Counted from the first letter of the stretch, positions 25,337-35,374 are shown. The stretch is 64,000 nt of DNA from Egibacteraceae bacterium (GCA_030447925.1 JAUJNX010000008.1:41299-105298); one strand, 5' to 3'. Program-made: numbers and translations. The notes: generated by a model from the sequence alone, not told the origin.

Positions 25337-25532
25337 GCCCCGCGCCGGGCGGCGAGGCGCCCGGCGAGCCCGCGCCGCTGGACCCCGCCGACCTCGCGCG
25401 CACCCTGGCGCCCTTCCCCGCCGAGGCGCGCACGCTGCCCGCCGCCGCCTACACCACCCCGCGGTGGCTCTGGCTGGCGTGCACCGACTCGAGGCCGTGC
25501 GCCGGGTGGTCCCCCCGCTGCACTACATCTAG
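25333..25532 (+). pseudogene. Truncated remnant resembling the N-terminus of a Rieske ring-hydroxylating oxygenase
   Basis: From GTG 25333 the frame reads LDPADLARTLAPFPAEARTL then PAAAYTTP, which resembles the first residues of Rieske non-haem oxygenase alpha subunits just before the Rieske domain. With one added C near 25460 it continues to a stop at 25530-25532 ending in VHRLEAVRRVVPPLHYI. No Rieske cysteines or iron-site residues remain. About 66 codons are left, so most of the gene is missing. It could instead be a genuine small protein coupled to the oxidoreductase. Confidence 0.45.
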
Positions 25533-26437
25533 CGCGCGGGGCGCGCGGGGCGGGCGGCGGCGAGCAGCGCGCGGCGGGCGGCCGGGTCGTGGGCGGCGGG
25601 CGCCGTGGTGGCCAGGAAGTCGCGCAACACCGCGGCGAAGCGCTCCGGGTCGCTGCGGTGCGGGAAGTGCCCAGCGGCCGGGAACACGACGAACCGGCTG
25701 CCGGGCAGCGCGGCGTGCGCGGCCGCGCCGTGGGCGACGGGGATCATCGTGTCGCGCCCGCCCCACACCAGCAGGGTCGGCACCGGCGAGGACAGGTAGA
25801 GCTTGTCGGTGGCGTTGACCGTCTGGCCGCTGGGGCCGACCACCGCCCGCAGGGTCGCCAGGAACGCGCGGCGCCCCTGCGGGTCCCCCAGCGACGCCCA
25901 TGCGCGCAGCACCTCCACGCTGTCCCCGCGGTCGGGCAGGCCGGCCCGGCGCAGCAGCGCGAGCAGCCCGCCGGCGGCGCCCACCAGCTCGGTGCGGCAC
26001 AGGGCGGCCAGCACCAGGCCGCTGCCGGGCAGGCTGGCCGCGCGCAGGGCGGGCCCGACCTCGGGCCCCAGGCCGCCGCTGCTGACCAGGACGAGGCGCT
26101 CGAGGCGGTCGGGGTGCTGGTAGCCGAACTGCATGGCGATCCCGCCGCCCAGGGAGTGGCCGACGACGGTCGCGCGGTCGATCGCCAGCGCGTCGAGCAG
26201 GTCGCGCAGGCCGCTCGCGTGCGCGCCCAGGGAGTAGTCGCCGGGAGGTGCGGCCGACCCGCCGTGGCCGCGGAGGTCGGGGGCGACCACCGTGTGGGTG
26301 CGCGCGAGGGCCGCGACCGCGTCGCGCCAGGTGTCCAGGCTGCCCACGATGCCGTGGAGCAGCACGACGGCCGGTCCCCGCCCGGTGAGCGCCACCCGCT
26401 GGCGGTGGCCGTGCAGCCGGACCTCGATCGTCTTCAC
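25529..26437 (-). CDS. Alpha/beta hydrolase
   Basis: A 302-residue serine hydrolase. PAVVLLHGIVGSLDTW (about residues 20-35) forms the oxyanion region, ATVVGHSLGGGIAMQFGYQH (about 93-112) the nucleophile elbow GHSLGG, TLLVWGGRDTMIPV (about 227) carries the acid and AAGHFPHRSDPERF (about 256) the catalytic histidine. The substrate is unknown. GTG 26437 begins 14 bp after the stop of the antiporter gene, so the two form an operon. The 3' end converges on the ring-hydroxylase remnant. Confidence 0.9.
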   Translation of the reverse strand: MKTIEVRLHGHRQRVALTGRGPAVVLLHGIVGSLDTWRDAVAALARTHTVVAPDLRGHGGSAAPPGDYSLGAHASGLRDLLDALAIDRATVVGHSLGGGIAMQFGYQHPDRLERLVLVSSGGLGPEVGPALRAASLPGSGLVLAALCRTELVGAAGGLLALLRRAGLPDRGDSVEVLRAWASLGDPQGRRAFLATLRAVVGPSGQTVNATDKLYLSSPVPTLLVWGGRDTMIPVAHGAAAHAALPGSRFVVFPAAGHFPHRSDPERFAAVLRDFLATTAPAAHDPAARRALLAAARPARPAR

Positions 26438-26451
26438 TACGCCAGCGTAAC

Positions 26452-28581
26452 CTACGGTACCGTAACCCGCTGCTCGAGCAGGATCTCGTCGGGGTAGCAC
26501 CAGCCCCAGCTCTCGCCCGGCTCGACCGAGGCCATGACCGGGTGGCCGGCCCGCTCGTGGTGCGCGGCGGCGTGGCGGTTGGGCGAGGAGTCGCAGCAGC
26601 CGACGTGGCCGCAGAACATGCAGATGCGCAGGTGGACCCAGCGGTCGTCGCTCTCGAGGCACTCCTCGCAGCCGGGTGAACCGGGGAGGACCGGGTGGAC
26701 CGACGCGAGGTGGGCGCAGCGGCTGTCGCCGGCCCGGAACGTGACCCGGCGCTCGGTGTCCACCACGGTGCCGTAGGCGCTGAGCCGCCGCGCCCGGGCG
26801 GCGTCGCCCTCCGGGGGCCCGCCGGCCGCGACCGGCTGGGGCGACCCGTGCTGGCGCTTGTGCCACACGCGCACGATCTGCTCGCGGATGTCCTCCTCCG
26901 CCAGCCGGTACCCGCGCAGGACCTTCTCGGTGATGGCCGCGGCGCTGGCGTGCTCCTCGGTGACCACGTGGGTGGCGCCCGCCTCGGCGATGGCGTCGAC
27001 CTCAGTGTTGTGGCGGGTGCGGACCAGGATCTCGGCGTCGGGGTTGAGGGTGCGGGCGACCGCGGCCACCCGCTGCGCGATCGCGGGGTCGTCGTCGGCG
27101 ATGACGAGCACCTGCGCGTCGGAGATGCCCGCCTGCACGAGGGTCCGCTGGCGGCTCGCGTCGCCCAGCACCACGGTGTGCCCCTTCTCCTGCGCCTCCG
27201 ACGCGCCCTCCGGGCTGAGCGTGGTGATGACGTGGGGGATGCGCGCGTCGTCCAGGACGTCGGCGATCACGCGGGCCGCCTGGCCGTACCCGGCGACGAT
27301 CACGTGGTCGCGCAGGCCCGGCTCCGGCTCAGCCGGCCCGTCGTCGGGGTCGTGCGCCGCCACCCGGCTGCCACGGCGGGCCGGCATCCGCCCCGCGAAC
27401 AGGTCGCCCGCGCGGGCGAGCAGCGGGGTCGCGACCATCAGCACGACCGTCGCGGCGATGAACGTCTGCGACCCGGTCGCGTCCAGCCCCGCCGGCGTCA
27501 GACCGCCCGCGGCGCCGGCGCGCTCCAGGACGAAGGAGAACTCGCCCACCTGCGCCAGCGTGAAGGCGGCGGCGGCCGAGACCGGCAGGCTGTAGCCCAG
27601 CAGGCGCGCGCTCACCGCCGTGGTCACGACCTTCACCACCAGGACGACCGCCACCGCCAGCAGCACCAGCGGCAGGTTGGCCATCAGGAACCCGAGGTCC
27701 AGCAGCATCCCGACCGACACGAAGAAGACCGCCGAGAAGATGATCTGCAGCGGCAGCACCTCGCCGAACGCCTGGTCGCTGAAGCGGCTCTCGCTGACGA
27801 CCAGGCCCGCCAGGAAGGCGCCCAGCGACACGCTGACGCCCGCGAGGCTGGTCAGGTAGGCGGTGCCGAGGCAGATCGCGACCACGCTGAGCAGGAAGAC
27901 CTCCGGCGAGCAGGCGCGCGCGACGACCTCCAGCAACTTGGGCATCGCCCGTCGCGCGACGACCAGCACCACGGCGATGACCGCGGCCGCGACGCCCAGG
28001 GCCCGCAGCACCTGCAGCGCGGAGCCGCCGTCGCCGGAGAGCATGGGCAGCAGCAGCACCATCACGACGATGGCGAGGTCCTGGAACAGCAGCAGGCCCA
28101 GCGCCACCTGGCCCTGCGGGGTGTTGGTGACGCCGCGGTCGGCGTTGAGCTTCAGCACGATCGCCGTGGAGCTGAGCGCGACCAGGAACCCGGTGAACAC
28201 CCCCACCTGCCAGGACTGGCCCAGCGCCACCAGCAGCCCGGTCATCGCCGCGGTGGCCAGGCCGACCTGGAGCAGGCCGCCGCCGAAGATCAGGCGCCGG
28301 ATCGCCATCAGGCGGCTGATGCTGAACTCCAACCCGATGGTGAACAGCAGCAGGATGACGCCGACCTCGGCGACCTGCTCGACGACCTCCTCGCTGCGCA
28401 CGAAGCCCAGCGCGTTGGGCCCGATGAGCACGCCCGCGAGCAGGAACCCGACGATCGGCACGATCCCCGCCCGCTGGCACAGATAGGCGATCAGCGCCCC
28501 CGCGACCACCAGCGCGACCACCTCGGTGAGCCAGCCGGCCGCTTCGCCGCCCGCCTCCACCGCCAGCACCAACCCGTCCAC
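26452..28581 (-). CDS. KefB-like cation:proton antiporter with RCK domain and C-terminal UBP-type zinc finger
   Basis: A 709-residue fusion. About 12 membrane helices (residues 10-400) form a CPA2 exchanger, with GVILLLFTIGLEFSISRLM, ALSSTAIVLK and QDLAIVVMVLLLPML characteristic of the Kef/Na-H exchanger family. A TrkA-N/RCK nucleotide-binding domain follows (HVIVAGYGQAARVIADVL, about 423). The last 90 residues are a UBP zinc finger: CAHLASVHPVLPGSPGCEEC, RICMFCGHVGCCDSSPNRHA and HHERAGHPVMAS with spaced Cys/His. UBP fingers in eukaryotes bind the ubiquitin C-terminus; here a metal- or redox-sensing role is possible. GTG 28581 is chosen for GGAGGGG 5 nt upstream. Confidence 0.92.
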   Translation of the reverse strand: MDGLVLAVEAGGEAAGWLTEVVALVVAGALIAYLCQRAGIVPIVGFLLAGVLIGPNALGFVRSEEVVEQVAEVGVILLLFTIGLEFSISRLMAIRRLIFGGGLLQVGLATAAMTGLLVALGQSWQVGVFTGFLVALSSTAIVLKLNADRGVTNTPQGQVALGLLLFQDLAIVVMVLLLPMLSGDGGSALQVLRALGVAAAVIAVVLVVARRAMPKLLEVVARACSPEVFLLSVVAICLGTAYLTSLAGVSVSLGAFLAGLVVSESRFSDQAFGEVLPLQIIFSAVFFVSVGMLLDLGFLMANLPLVLLAVAVVLVVKVVTTAVSARLLGYSLPVSAAAAFTLAQVGEFSFVLERAGAAGGLTPAGLDATGSQTFIAATVVLMVATPLLARAGDLFAGRMPARRGSRVAAHDPDDGPAEPEPGLRDHVIVAGYGQAARVIADVLDDARIPHVITTLSPEGASEAQEKGHTVVLGDASRQRTLVQAGISDAQVLVIADDDPAIAQRVAAVARTLNPDAEILVRTRHNTEVDAIAEAGATHVVTEEHASAAAITEKVLRGYRLAEEDIREQIVRVWHKRQHGSPQPVAAGGPPEGDAARARRLSAYGTVVDTERRVTFRAGDSRCAHLASVHPVLPGSPGCEECLESDDRWVHLRICMFCGHVGCCDSSPNRHAAAHHERAGHPVMASVEPGESWGWCYPDEILLEQRVTVP
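26453..26464. promoter_or_regulatory. 12-bp perfect palindrome TACGGTACCGTA
   Basis: It covers the last codons of the antiporter gene and precedes the hydrolase start by 16 bp. The half-site TACGGT/ACCGTA recurs in reversed order in the palindrome at 61351-61362. A role as operator is speculative because it overlaps coding sequence. Confidence 0.3.
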
Positions 28582-28677
28582 GTCGACCCCTCCGTGGCCG
28601 GCGCACGTTCCGGCCACCGCGGCGAACCACGCGGACAGTATCGATGTTCCCGCGGCCGGCGTCCCGCGCGGCGGGGC

Positions 28678-30843
28678 TCAGCGCGCGAGGGCCGCCGCGA
28701 AGCTGCGCGCGTGCGCGTCGGTGAGACCGGGGCCGGCCAGCACGGCCCGGGCGGCGCCGACCTCGTCGAGGTAGCCGGCGACGGGCCGGGGGACGTCCGG
28801 GTCGCTCCCGGGCACCAGCAGCTGGGGCGCGTCCTCGACCGCCGACAGCGGCGCCGCGGCCAGCGCGGCCGACCACGACCCCTCCCCGTAGCCCTCGACC
28901 GCGACGACGGCGTCCGGCGCGGCCGGCCACAGCGCGCGGGCGACCGCCACGGCCGTGCCGACCCGGTCGCTGTCGGCGACCCGGGTCGTGCGCCGCGCGC
29001 GGGTGGCGACCTCGGCCTCCACCGCCGGTGACAGCGCCACGGTGCCGCCCAGCAGGACCGCCTCCGGGCGGGCCGCGGCCAGGATCTCCGCGGCGGCCGG
29101 GTGCAGCGACCCGGGCGGGGTGAGCAGGACCGGGACGCCGGCCTCCGCGGCGGCGGCGCCGCCGGTGACCGCGTCGGCCCAGTCGTCGCCGCGGGCGAGC
29201 AGGACGCGCTCGGGGATCGGGTCGACGACCGCGGCCACCGCCGCGGCCGTGCGGAAGCGGTCCTCCCCCGACAGGCGCCGGACGGGGAACCCGAGGTCGC
29301 GGACGGCGGCCTCGACCGCCGGGGACACCGCCGCGGTCCCGCCGAGCAGGAAGACCGTGGCCCGGGGCGACAGCGCCCGGCGCAGCTCCTGGCCCACGGC
29401 CCCGGGCAGGGTGCCCCCGGCCCCGCCGCCGGCGTAGAGCACGGGCCCGGCGCCGCGGGTCAGGGCCGCACCGGCGAGGGTGTCGGCGAACAGGTCGTCG
29501 CGGCCCAGGACCGCGACCTCGGCCGACCCCGCGGCCGGGAACGCCTCGCGGCTGAGGGCCACCGCCACGGCCGCCGCGTCGCCCTCGGCCGCCACGCGGC
29601 GGACCGGGTCGGGCGCCTCCACCTCCGGCGGCGGCTCGGGGCTCGGCGTCGGGGCGGGGGTCGGCGCCGGCGTCGGGGGCGCCGGCGCGGGCGCGGGCGC
29701 CCGCGCGCCGGCGGGGGTGACCGCCAGCGCGGCCACCGGCTGGACGACGCCGGCGCCGGTCTCGGGGTCGGGCCCGGGGTCGCCGACGTCGTCGGCGCTG
29801 TCGAGGAGCAGGGCGGTCAGGTCGGCGGGGGTCAGGCCGGGGTTGCGGGCCAGGAGCAGGGCCGCGGACGCCGCGACGTAGGGCGCCGCGAACGACGTGC
29901 CGCTGCAGTACTCGTGGCGGTGCGCCTGCGCCGAGCCGTCGCAGCCGTCGCCCTGCAACGGCACGGGGACCAGGATGCCGACCCCCGGGGCGGCGACGTC
30001 CACCCAGCTGCCGTAGCTGCTGAAGTAGGGGTGGGCGTCCTCCTGGTCGGTCGCGCCGACGCCCAGCACGCCCGGTGAGGCGGCCGGGTAGATCACCGGG
30101 TTGCCGACGTGGCCGGTGTTCCCGGCCGCGGCGACGACCAGCACGCCGCGCTCGGCGGCGTGGGCCACGGCCTGCTCGATCGCCGCGCTGCGGGTGTCGC
30201 CGCCGAGGCTGAGGTTGACGACGTCCGCACCGTGGTCCACCGCCCAGATCACGCCCTCGGCCACGTCCGCCGAGCTCGCCTGGCCGCCCTCGACGACGCG
30301 GACGGGCAAGACGGCGACCTCGGGCGCGAGGCCCGCGACGCCGTACCCGTCGACCGCCGCGGCCACGACCCCCGCGACGGCGGTGCCGTGCCCCTCGACG
30401 TCGGACCGCCCGTCCCGGCCGGGGTCGACGAGGTCCAGCCCCGGCAGGACGGCGGCGTCGAGGTCGCGGTGGGTCGCGTCGACGCCGGTGTCGACGACGG
30501 CGACGGTGACCCCGCGGCCCAGGGTGGTGGCCCACGCCCGCTCGGCCTCCAGGCGGTTCAGGGCCCACTGCTGCGGGCGCAGGGGCTCGTCCAGGACGTG
30601 CAGCGGCACGCTGACCTCCGCGGCCACCCCGGCGCGCGCCCGCAGCCGCGCCGCGAGCGCCTGCGCCTCGGCCGGTCCCCGCGCCGTCCAGCGCGCGACG
30701 CGCGCGCCGCCCGGCCCGCGCACGACCGCCGCGACCTCGACCGGCGGCCCCGCACCCCCGGCCGCCGCGGGCGCGACGGGGGCGACCAGGGCGAGCACGA
30801 CCACGAGCGCGGCGAGGACGGGACGGCGATGCAGGGCGACCAT
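28678..30843 (-). CDS. Secreted S8 subtilisin-like protease with three cell-wall-binding repeats (CWB2)
   Basis: A 721-residue exported protease. Signal peptide LAALVVVLALVAPVAPAAA, an inhibitor-like propeptide (about residues 35-95), then the S8 domain with the triad Asp in VAVVDTGVDATHRD (about 118), His in DVEGHGTAVAGVV (about 152) and Ser in CSGTSFAAPYVAA (about 315), plus the oxyanion Asn in AAAGNTGHVGN. A Pro/Ala linker (about 370-405) joins three CWB2 modules (RLSGEDRFRTAAAVA; ALSPRATVFLLGGTAAVS) that in other Gram-positives anchor proteins to anionic cell-wall polymers. It should be a cell-surface protease. It is downstream of glnE on the same strand but separated by a hairpin. Confidence 0.93.
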   Translation of the reverse strand: MVALHRRPVLAALVVVLALVAPVAPAAAGGAGPPVEVAAVVRGPGGARVARWTARGPAEAQALAARLRARAGVAAEVSVPLHVLDEPLRPQQWALNRLEAERAWATTLGRGVTVAVVDTGVDATHRDLDAAVLPGLDLVDPGRDGRSDVEGHGTAVAGVVAAAVDGYGVAGLAPEVAVLPVRVVEGGQASSADVAEGVIWAVDHGADVVNLSLGGDTRSAAIEQAVAHAAERGVLVVAAAGNTGHVGNPVIYPAASPGVLGVGATDQEDAHPYFSSYGSWVDVAAPGVGILVPVPLQGDGCDGSAQAHRHEYCSGTSFAAPYVAASAALLLARNPGLTPADLTALLLDSADDVGDPGPDPETGAGVVQPVAALAVTPAGARAPAPAPAPPTPAPTPAPTPSPEPPPEVEAPDPVRRVAAEGDAAAVAVALSREAFPAAGSAEVAVLGRDDLFADTLAGAALTRGAGPVLYAGGGAGGTLPGAVGQELRRALSPRATVFLLGGTAAVSPAVEAAVRDLGFPVRRLSGEDRFRTAAAVAAVVDPIPERVLLARGDDWADAVTGGAAAAEAGVPVLLTPPGSLHPAAAEILAAARPEAVLLGGTVALSPAVEAEVATRARRTTRVADSDRVGTAVAVARALWPAAPDAVVAVEGYGEGSWSAALAAAPLSAVEDAPQLLVPGSDPDVPRPVAGYLDEVGAARAVLAGPGLTDAHARSFAAALAR

Positions 30844-30855
30844 GCCCTGGTTGTC

Positions 30856-30872
30856 GGCGGGCGGCTCCCGCC
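30856..30872 (-). terminator. Small hairpin after glnE
   Basis: GGCGGG and CCCGCC flank a 5-nt loop in the 65-bp gap between the glnE stop and the protease start. No U-tract follows, so it may instead belong to the protease leader. Confidence 0.35.
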
Positions 30873-30908
30873 CCCTGAGCACGACTTCGCCCCCACCGGG
30901 CGACCCGG

Positions 30909-33862
30909 TCAGCCCTCCATGACGCGGAGGTGGACGGCGCGGACCGCGGCCATGGTGGTCGCCAGCCGGTCGCGGAGGGCGGCCGGGTCGGGGTGGTCGG
31001 GGTCCAGCAGGGCCGCCGCGCGGCGCAGGACCGCGTCGTCGCCCGGCAGGACGTTGGGGTCGCGCGCGCCGGACAGGAACAGCAGGTCGCGCACCCGGGC
31101 CAGGAGCGCGTAGCCCTCGCGCAGCACGGCCGCGTCGTCCTCGGCCAGGACGCCCTCCGCGGCGCAGGCCTCCAGCGCGGCGACGGTACCGCGGCGGCGC
31201 AGGCGGGGCAGACGCCCGCCCTCGGCGAGCTGGAGCAGCTGGACGGTCCACTCGACGTCGCTCATGCCGCCGGGGCCCAGCTTGAGGTCGACCGGGTCCG
31301 CGCCGCCGGCCCCCGGCCGCCCCGCGCGGCGCCGCGGGCGCCGCTCGGCCTCGACGCGCCGCTTCATGGCGCGGACGTCGGCGAGGCGCCCCTCGGGGAC
31401 GGCGCGCGGGTACACCAGCGCCGCGTGCACCTCGACGAAGGCCCGACCCAGGGCCGGGTCGCCCGCGACCGGCCGGGCCTGGGTCAGCGCCTGCAGCTCC
31501 CAGGTCTGCGCCCAGCGCTCGTAGTACACGCGGTAGGACCCCAGGCTGCGCGACAGGGGACCGTCCTTGCCCTCGGGGCGCAGGCGCAGGTCCACCGTGA
31601 ACGCCCGGCCCTCGGGGGTCGGGTCGGCCAGGAGGCGCACGACCTGCTCGGTGGCGCGCAGCGCGGCGGCGCGCGCCTCGGCCGGCTCGTGGACGACCAG
31701 GACGTCCAGGTCCGACGCGTAGCCCAGCTCGCGTCCGCCGAAGGTGCCCAGGCCCAGCACCGCCAGGGTCACGTCGGGCGGCGTGACCGCCGCGACCGCC
31801 GCCTCCAGGCAGGCCTCGGCCAGCCAGGTGCGCTCCATGGGCGCGTCGGCGCTGTAGCCGGCGAGGTCGCGCAGCGCGATGCGCGCCATCTCCCGGCGGG
31901 CGAGGCGGCGCAGCGCGTCGGCCAGCTCGTCCTCCCCGGAGCGGCGGCTGGTCAGGCCGACCGCCAGGCGCCGGTAGGCGTCGCGGTCGCGGGGGCGGGC
32001 CAGCTCGCGCTCGTCGGCAAGAAAGGCGAGCAGCTCCGGCTGGCGCTCCAGCCAGCGCCCGATCAGCGGGCTGGACCCCAGCAGGGTCACGAGCACCTCG
32101 GCGACCACCGGCCGGTCGCGCAGGGCCGCCAGCAGGGTCAGGGACGAGTCCAGCCGCTCGGCCAGGGAGCGCAGCGCCACGAGCCCGCCGTCGGGGTCCG
32201 GCGTGGCCGCGAGCGGCGGCAGCATCCCGGGCAGCAGCGTGCGCAGCAGCTTCGCGCGCCGGCCCGTGCCCGCGGTGAGCGCCTGGAGGTGGCGGACCGC
32301 CTCGTCGGGGCGGGCGAAGCCCAGGGCGACGAGCCGCTCGCGCACGGCGGCGGGGTCGGCGACCAGGTCGGTCGCGCCGAGCTCGGCGAAGCGGCCCAGC
32401 AGCGGCCGGTAGAACAGCTTCTCGTGGACCCTGCGGACCTCGCCCCGGACCCGGCGCAGGTCGTCCTCGAACCGCGCCCCGGCGTCGCCGTCCGCGCCGT
32501 CGCGGTAGCCGCTGGCGCGCGCGAGCCGCGCCCGCGCCACCGGGTCCTGGGGCAGGGCGTGGGTGCGGCGCAGGCCGCGCAGCTGGAGGCGGTGCTCCAC
32601 GGTGCGCAGGAAGCGGTAGGCCCCGGCGAAGGTGTGCGCGTCGTCCTCGCCGATGTGCCCGCCCGCCGCCAGCGCCGCGAGGGCGGGCAGCGTCCCCCGC
32701 GCGCGCAGGGACGGGTCGTGGCGCCCGTGGACGAGCTGGAGCAGCTGGACGGCGAACTCGATGTCGCGCAGCCCGCCGGGCGCCAGCTTCACCTCGCGCT
32801 CCCCCGCCCGGCGGACCTTGGGCGACCCCTCGACGACGCCCTTGAGCGCCTGCAGCTCGTCGACGTGGGCGGCGCGGCGCCGGTCGGGCCAGACGAACGG
32901 GGCGACGAGCTCGACGAAGGCGGCGCCGACCGCCGCGTCGCCGGCGACGGGACGTGCCTTCAGCAGCGCCTGGGACTCCCAGGTCGCCGCCCAGCGCTCG
33001 TAGTAGGCGCGGTAGCCGTCCAGGCTGCGCACCAGGGGGCCGTCGCGGCCCTCCGGGCGCAGGGCCGCGTCCAGCTCGTAGGGACGGCCCTCCGGGGTGA
33101 CCCCGCCGACCAGGCGCAGCAGGCGCTCGGCCGCGCGCGTCGCGGGGCCGGGGTCACCGCGGGTCACGAACAGGACGTCGACGTCGGACACGTAGTTCAG
33201 CTCCGCACCGCCGAGCTTGCCCATGGCGATGACCGCCAGGCCGGCGCCGGCGCCGAGGTCGGCGACCACGTGGTCCAGGGCGGCGCGCAGGACGCCCTCC
33301 GCAAGGTCCGACAGCTCCGCGGCGACCGCGTCGAAGCCGGCCAGCCCGGTGAGGTCGCGCAGCGCGACGCGCAGGAGCCCGCGGCGCTGGGCGCGCGCCA
33401 GCCGCCGCCCCGCCTCGGGGCCGGGGTGGACCAGGGCGGCGCGGGCGACGCGCTCGACGTCGGCGACGCCCCAGGGCGCGAGGTCGCCGGTCAGCGGCGC
33501 GAGCAGCCCCGGGTCGGTGACCAGCAGCCCCGGCGCCGCGTCGCTGGCGCCCGCCAGCAGCGCCAGCCGCCGCAGCGGCTCCGCCTGCGGTGCGGGGACC
33601 GCCACCGCGGGGGCCGCGCGCGCCCGGGCCGCCGCGGCTCGCCGCGGAGGTGGCGCAGGAGCGCCGCCCAGGTCGACGGCGCCCGGTCCGCCAGCTGCTC
33701 GCAGGCGGCCAGCGCGCGGCGCGGCTCCGCCCCGGCGGCGAGCGCGGCGACCGCGGCGGCGTCGGCCTCGGGGTCCAGGCCCAGGCGGTCCAGGGCCGCC
33801 TCGGCGTCGGCCCCCAGCCCCAGGCGGGCGAGCCGGCCGGCGACCGTCGCGGTGCGGGTCAC
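30909..33862 (-). CDS. glnE: Glutamine synthetase adenylyltransferase/deadenylylase, one apparent frameshift
   Basis: About 984 residues once one base is restored, the normal GlnE size. The two nucleotidyltransferase domains are visible: IAMGKLGGAELNYVSDVDVL in the N-terminal half and LGLGTFGGRELGYASDLDVL in the C-terminal half, each with the GG...SDxD catalytic acidic pair, and each followed by the RPEGRDGPL / RPEGKDGPL motif. It adenylylates and deadenylylates GlnA. The frame breaks near 33622-33630; upstream of it the N-terminus VTRTATVAGRLARLGLGADA runs from GTG 33862. It starts 5 bp after the glnA2 stop, the same order as Rv2221c-Rv2222c in Mycobacterium tuberculosis. Confidence 0.93.
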
Positions 33863-33867
33863 GGCGT

Positions 33868-35208
33868 CTACAGCGTCGGCAGGTACCGCTTCAGCTCGTA
33901 GGGCGTGACCTGCGCCTGGTACTCCTCCCACTCCGCGCGCTTGTTGCGCAGGAAGTACTCGTGCACGTGGTCGCCCAGGGTGTCCGCGACCAGCTTGGAC
34001 TCCTCCATCTCCGCCAGCGCCTCGTCCAGGCTGCGCGGCAGGTGCCCGATCCCCGAGCGGCGGCGCTCGGCGTCGGTCATGGCGTAGATGTCGTCGGTCT
34101 GCTCGGGCGGCAGCTCGTAGCCGTGGACGATGCCCTCCAGCCCCGCCGAGAGCATGACCGCGAAGGCCAGGTAGGGGTTGCAGGCGGGGTCGGGCGCGCG
34201 GAACTCGATGCGCGTCGATGCGCCCTTGGTGGGCTTGTACATCGGCACGCGGATCAGCGCGGAGCGGTTCTGGCGGCCCCAGCCGACGTACACCGGCGCC
34301 TCGAACGGGGCCGGCGGCGCACCGGGCACCAGGCGCTTGTAGCTGTTGACCCACTGGCAGCAGATCGCGGTGATCTCCCGCGCGTGGCGCAGCAGGCCGG
34401 CCATGAAGTGCTTGGCCACCGCCGACAGGTGGTACTCCGCGTCGGGGTCGTAAAAGGCGTTGGTGTCGCCGTCGAACAGCGACAGGTGGGTGTGCATCGC
34501 CGAGCCCCACTGGTCGGCGATCGGCTTGGGCATGAAGGTGGCGTGCAGCCCCCGCTGCATCGCCACCTCCTTCACCACCGTGCGGAAGGTCATGACGTTG
34601 TCCGCCATGGTCAGTGCGTCGGCGTAGCGCAGGTCGATCTCGTGCTGGCCGGGGGCGTTCTCGTGGTGGCTGAACTCCACCGAGATGCCCATCGCCTCCA
34701 GGTGCACGATCGCCTGGCGCCGGAAGTCGCTCTGCGCCTCGTTGGGGGTGAGGTCGAAGTAGCCCCCGTCGTCCAGGGGGGTCGGGTCGTCCGGCCCGCG
34801 GAACAGGAAGAACTCCATCTCGGGGTGGACGTAGAAGGTGAAGCCCATGTCGGCGGCGCGCGCCAGCGTGCGGCGCAGGACCTGGCGGGGGTCGGCGGTG
34901 TAGGGCTCACCCTCCGGGGTGCGGATGTCGCAGAGCATGCGCCCCACGCCGGGGCGCTCCTGGCGCCAGGGCAGCATCTGGAAGGTCGTGGCGTCGGGCA
35001 CCGCGAGCATGTCGGACTCCTGCACGCGGGCGAAGCCGTCGACCGCCGAGCCGTCGAAGCCGATGCCCTCCGCGAACGCGCCCTCCAGCTCCGACGACGT
35101 GATGGCCACCGACTTCAGCTTGCCGAGCACGTCGGTGAACCAGAGGCGGACGAACCCGATGTCGCGCTCCTCGACGGTGCGCAGCACGTACTCCTGCTGC
35201 CGATCCAC
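33868..35208 (-). CDS. glnA2: Glutamine synthetase, GlnA2-type
   Basis: A 446-residue type I synthetase paralogue, 26 residues shorter than the GlnA at 17627. GIGFDGSAVDGFARVQESD, HPEMEFFLFRG, HENAPGQHEIDLRYADAL, TFMPKPIADQWGSAMHTHLS and NRSALIRVP are the active-site blocks. GTG 35208 is preceded by GAGGGGGAGG. Together with glnE it forms a two-gene operon with conserved actinobacterial order. On the minus strand GTTAC-n6-GACCC at 35244-35229 is a weak GlnR-like half-site. In some actinobacteria such paralogues act on other amines, so glutamine synthesis is likely but not certain. Confidence 0.92.
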   Translation of the reverse strand: MDRQQEYVLRTVEERDIGFVRLWFTDVLGKLKSVAITSSELEGAFAEGIGFDGSAVDGFARVQESDMLAVPDATTFQMLPWRQERPGVGRMLCDIRTPEGEPYTADPRQVLRRTLARAADMGFTFYVHPEMEFFLFRGPDDPTPLDDGGYFDLTPNEAQSDFRRQAIVHLEAMGISVEFSHHENAPGQHEIDLRYADALTMADNVMTFRTVVKEVAMQRGLHATFMPKPIADQWGSAMHTHLSLFDGDTNAFYDPDAEYHLSAVAKHFMAGLLRHAREITAICCQWVNSYKRLVPGAPPAPFEAPVYVGWGRQNRSALIRVPMYKPTKGASTRIEFRAPDPACNPYLAFAVMLSAGLEGIVHGYELPPEQTDDIYAMTDAERRRSGIGHLPRSLDEALAEMEESKLVADTLGDHVHEYFLRNKRAEWEEYQAQVTPYELKRYLPTL

Positions 35209-35300
35209 GGCCTCCCCCTCGTGACGGCGGGTCCGGATCGTAACGCGGGCGCCGCGTGCGCGGACGGGGCCGCTGGCTGAGGGGCGGCGGGGAGTGTCGA

Positions 35301-35306
35301 TAGGCT
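35301..35306 (+). promoter_or_regulatory. Candidate -10 element (TAGGCT) for nadE
   Basis: TAGGCT lies 68 bp before the nadE ATG in the 166-bp divergent gap with glnA2. AGGAGG at 35365-35370 is the nadE ribosome-binding site. Confidence 0.35.
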
Positions 35307-35374
35307 GGACGCTAGGCGCCCCACGGGACCGGGCGGGTTGCCCCGCGGTTTCCCTTCCGTTACCAGGAGGACCG

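Noticed and set aside
27329..30568. A 1079-codon open frame on the minus strand, and similar very long frames elsewhere (for example 35360-38581, 35866-39465)
   Set aside because: They are Arg/Pro/Gly-rich shadows of well-supported genes in other frames, an effect of very high GC content.
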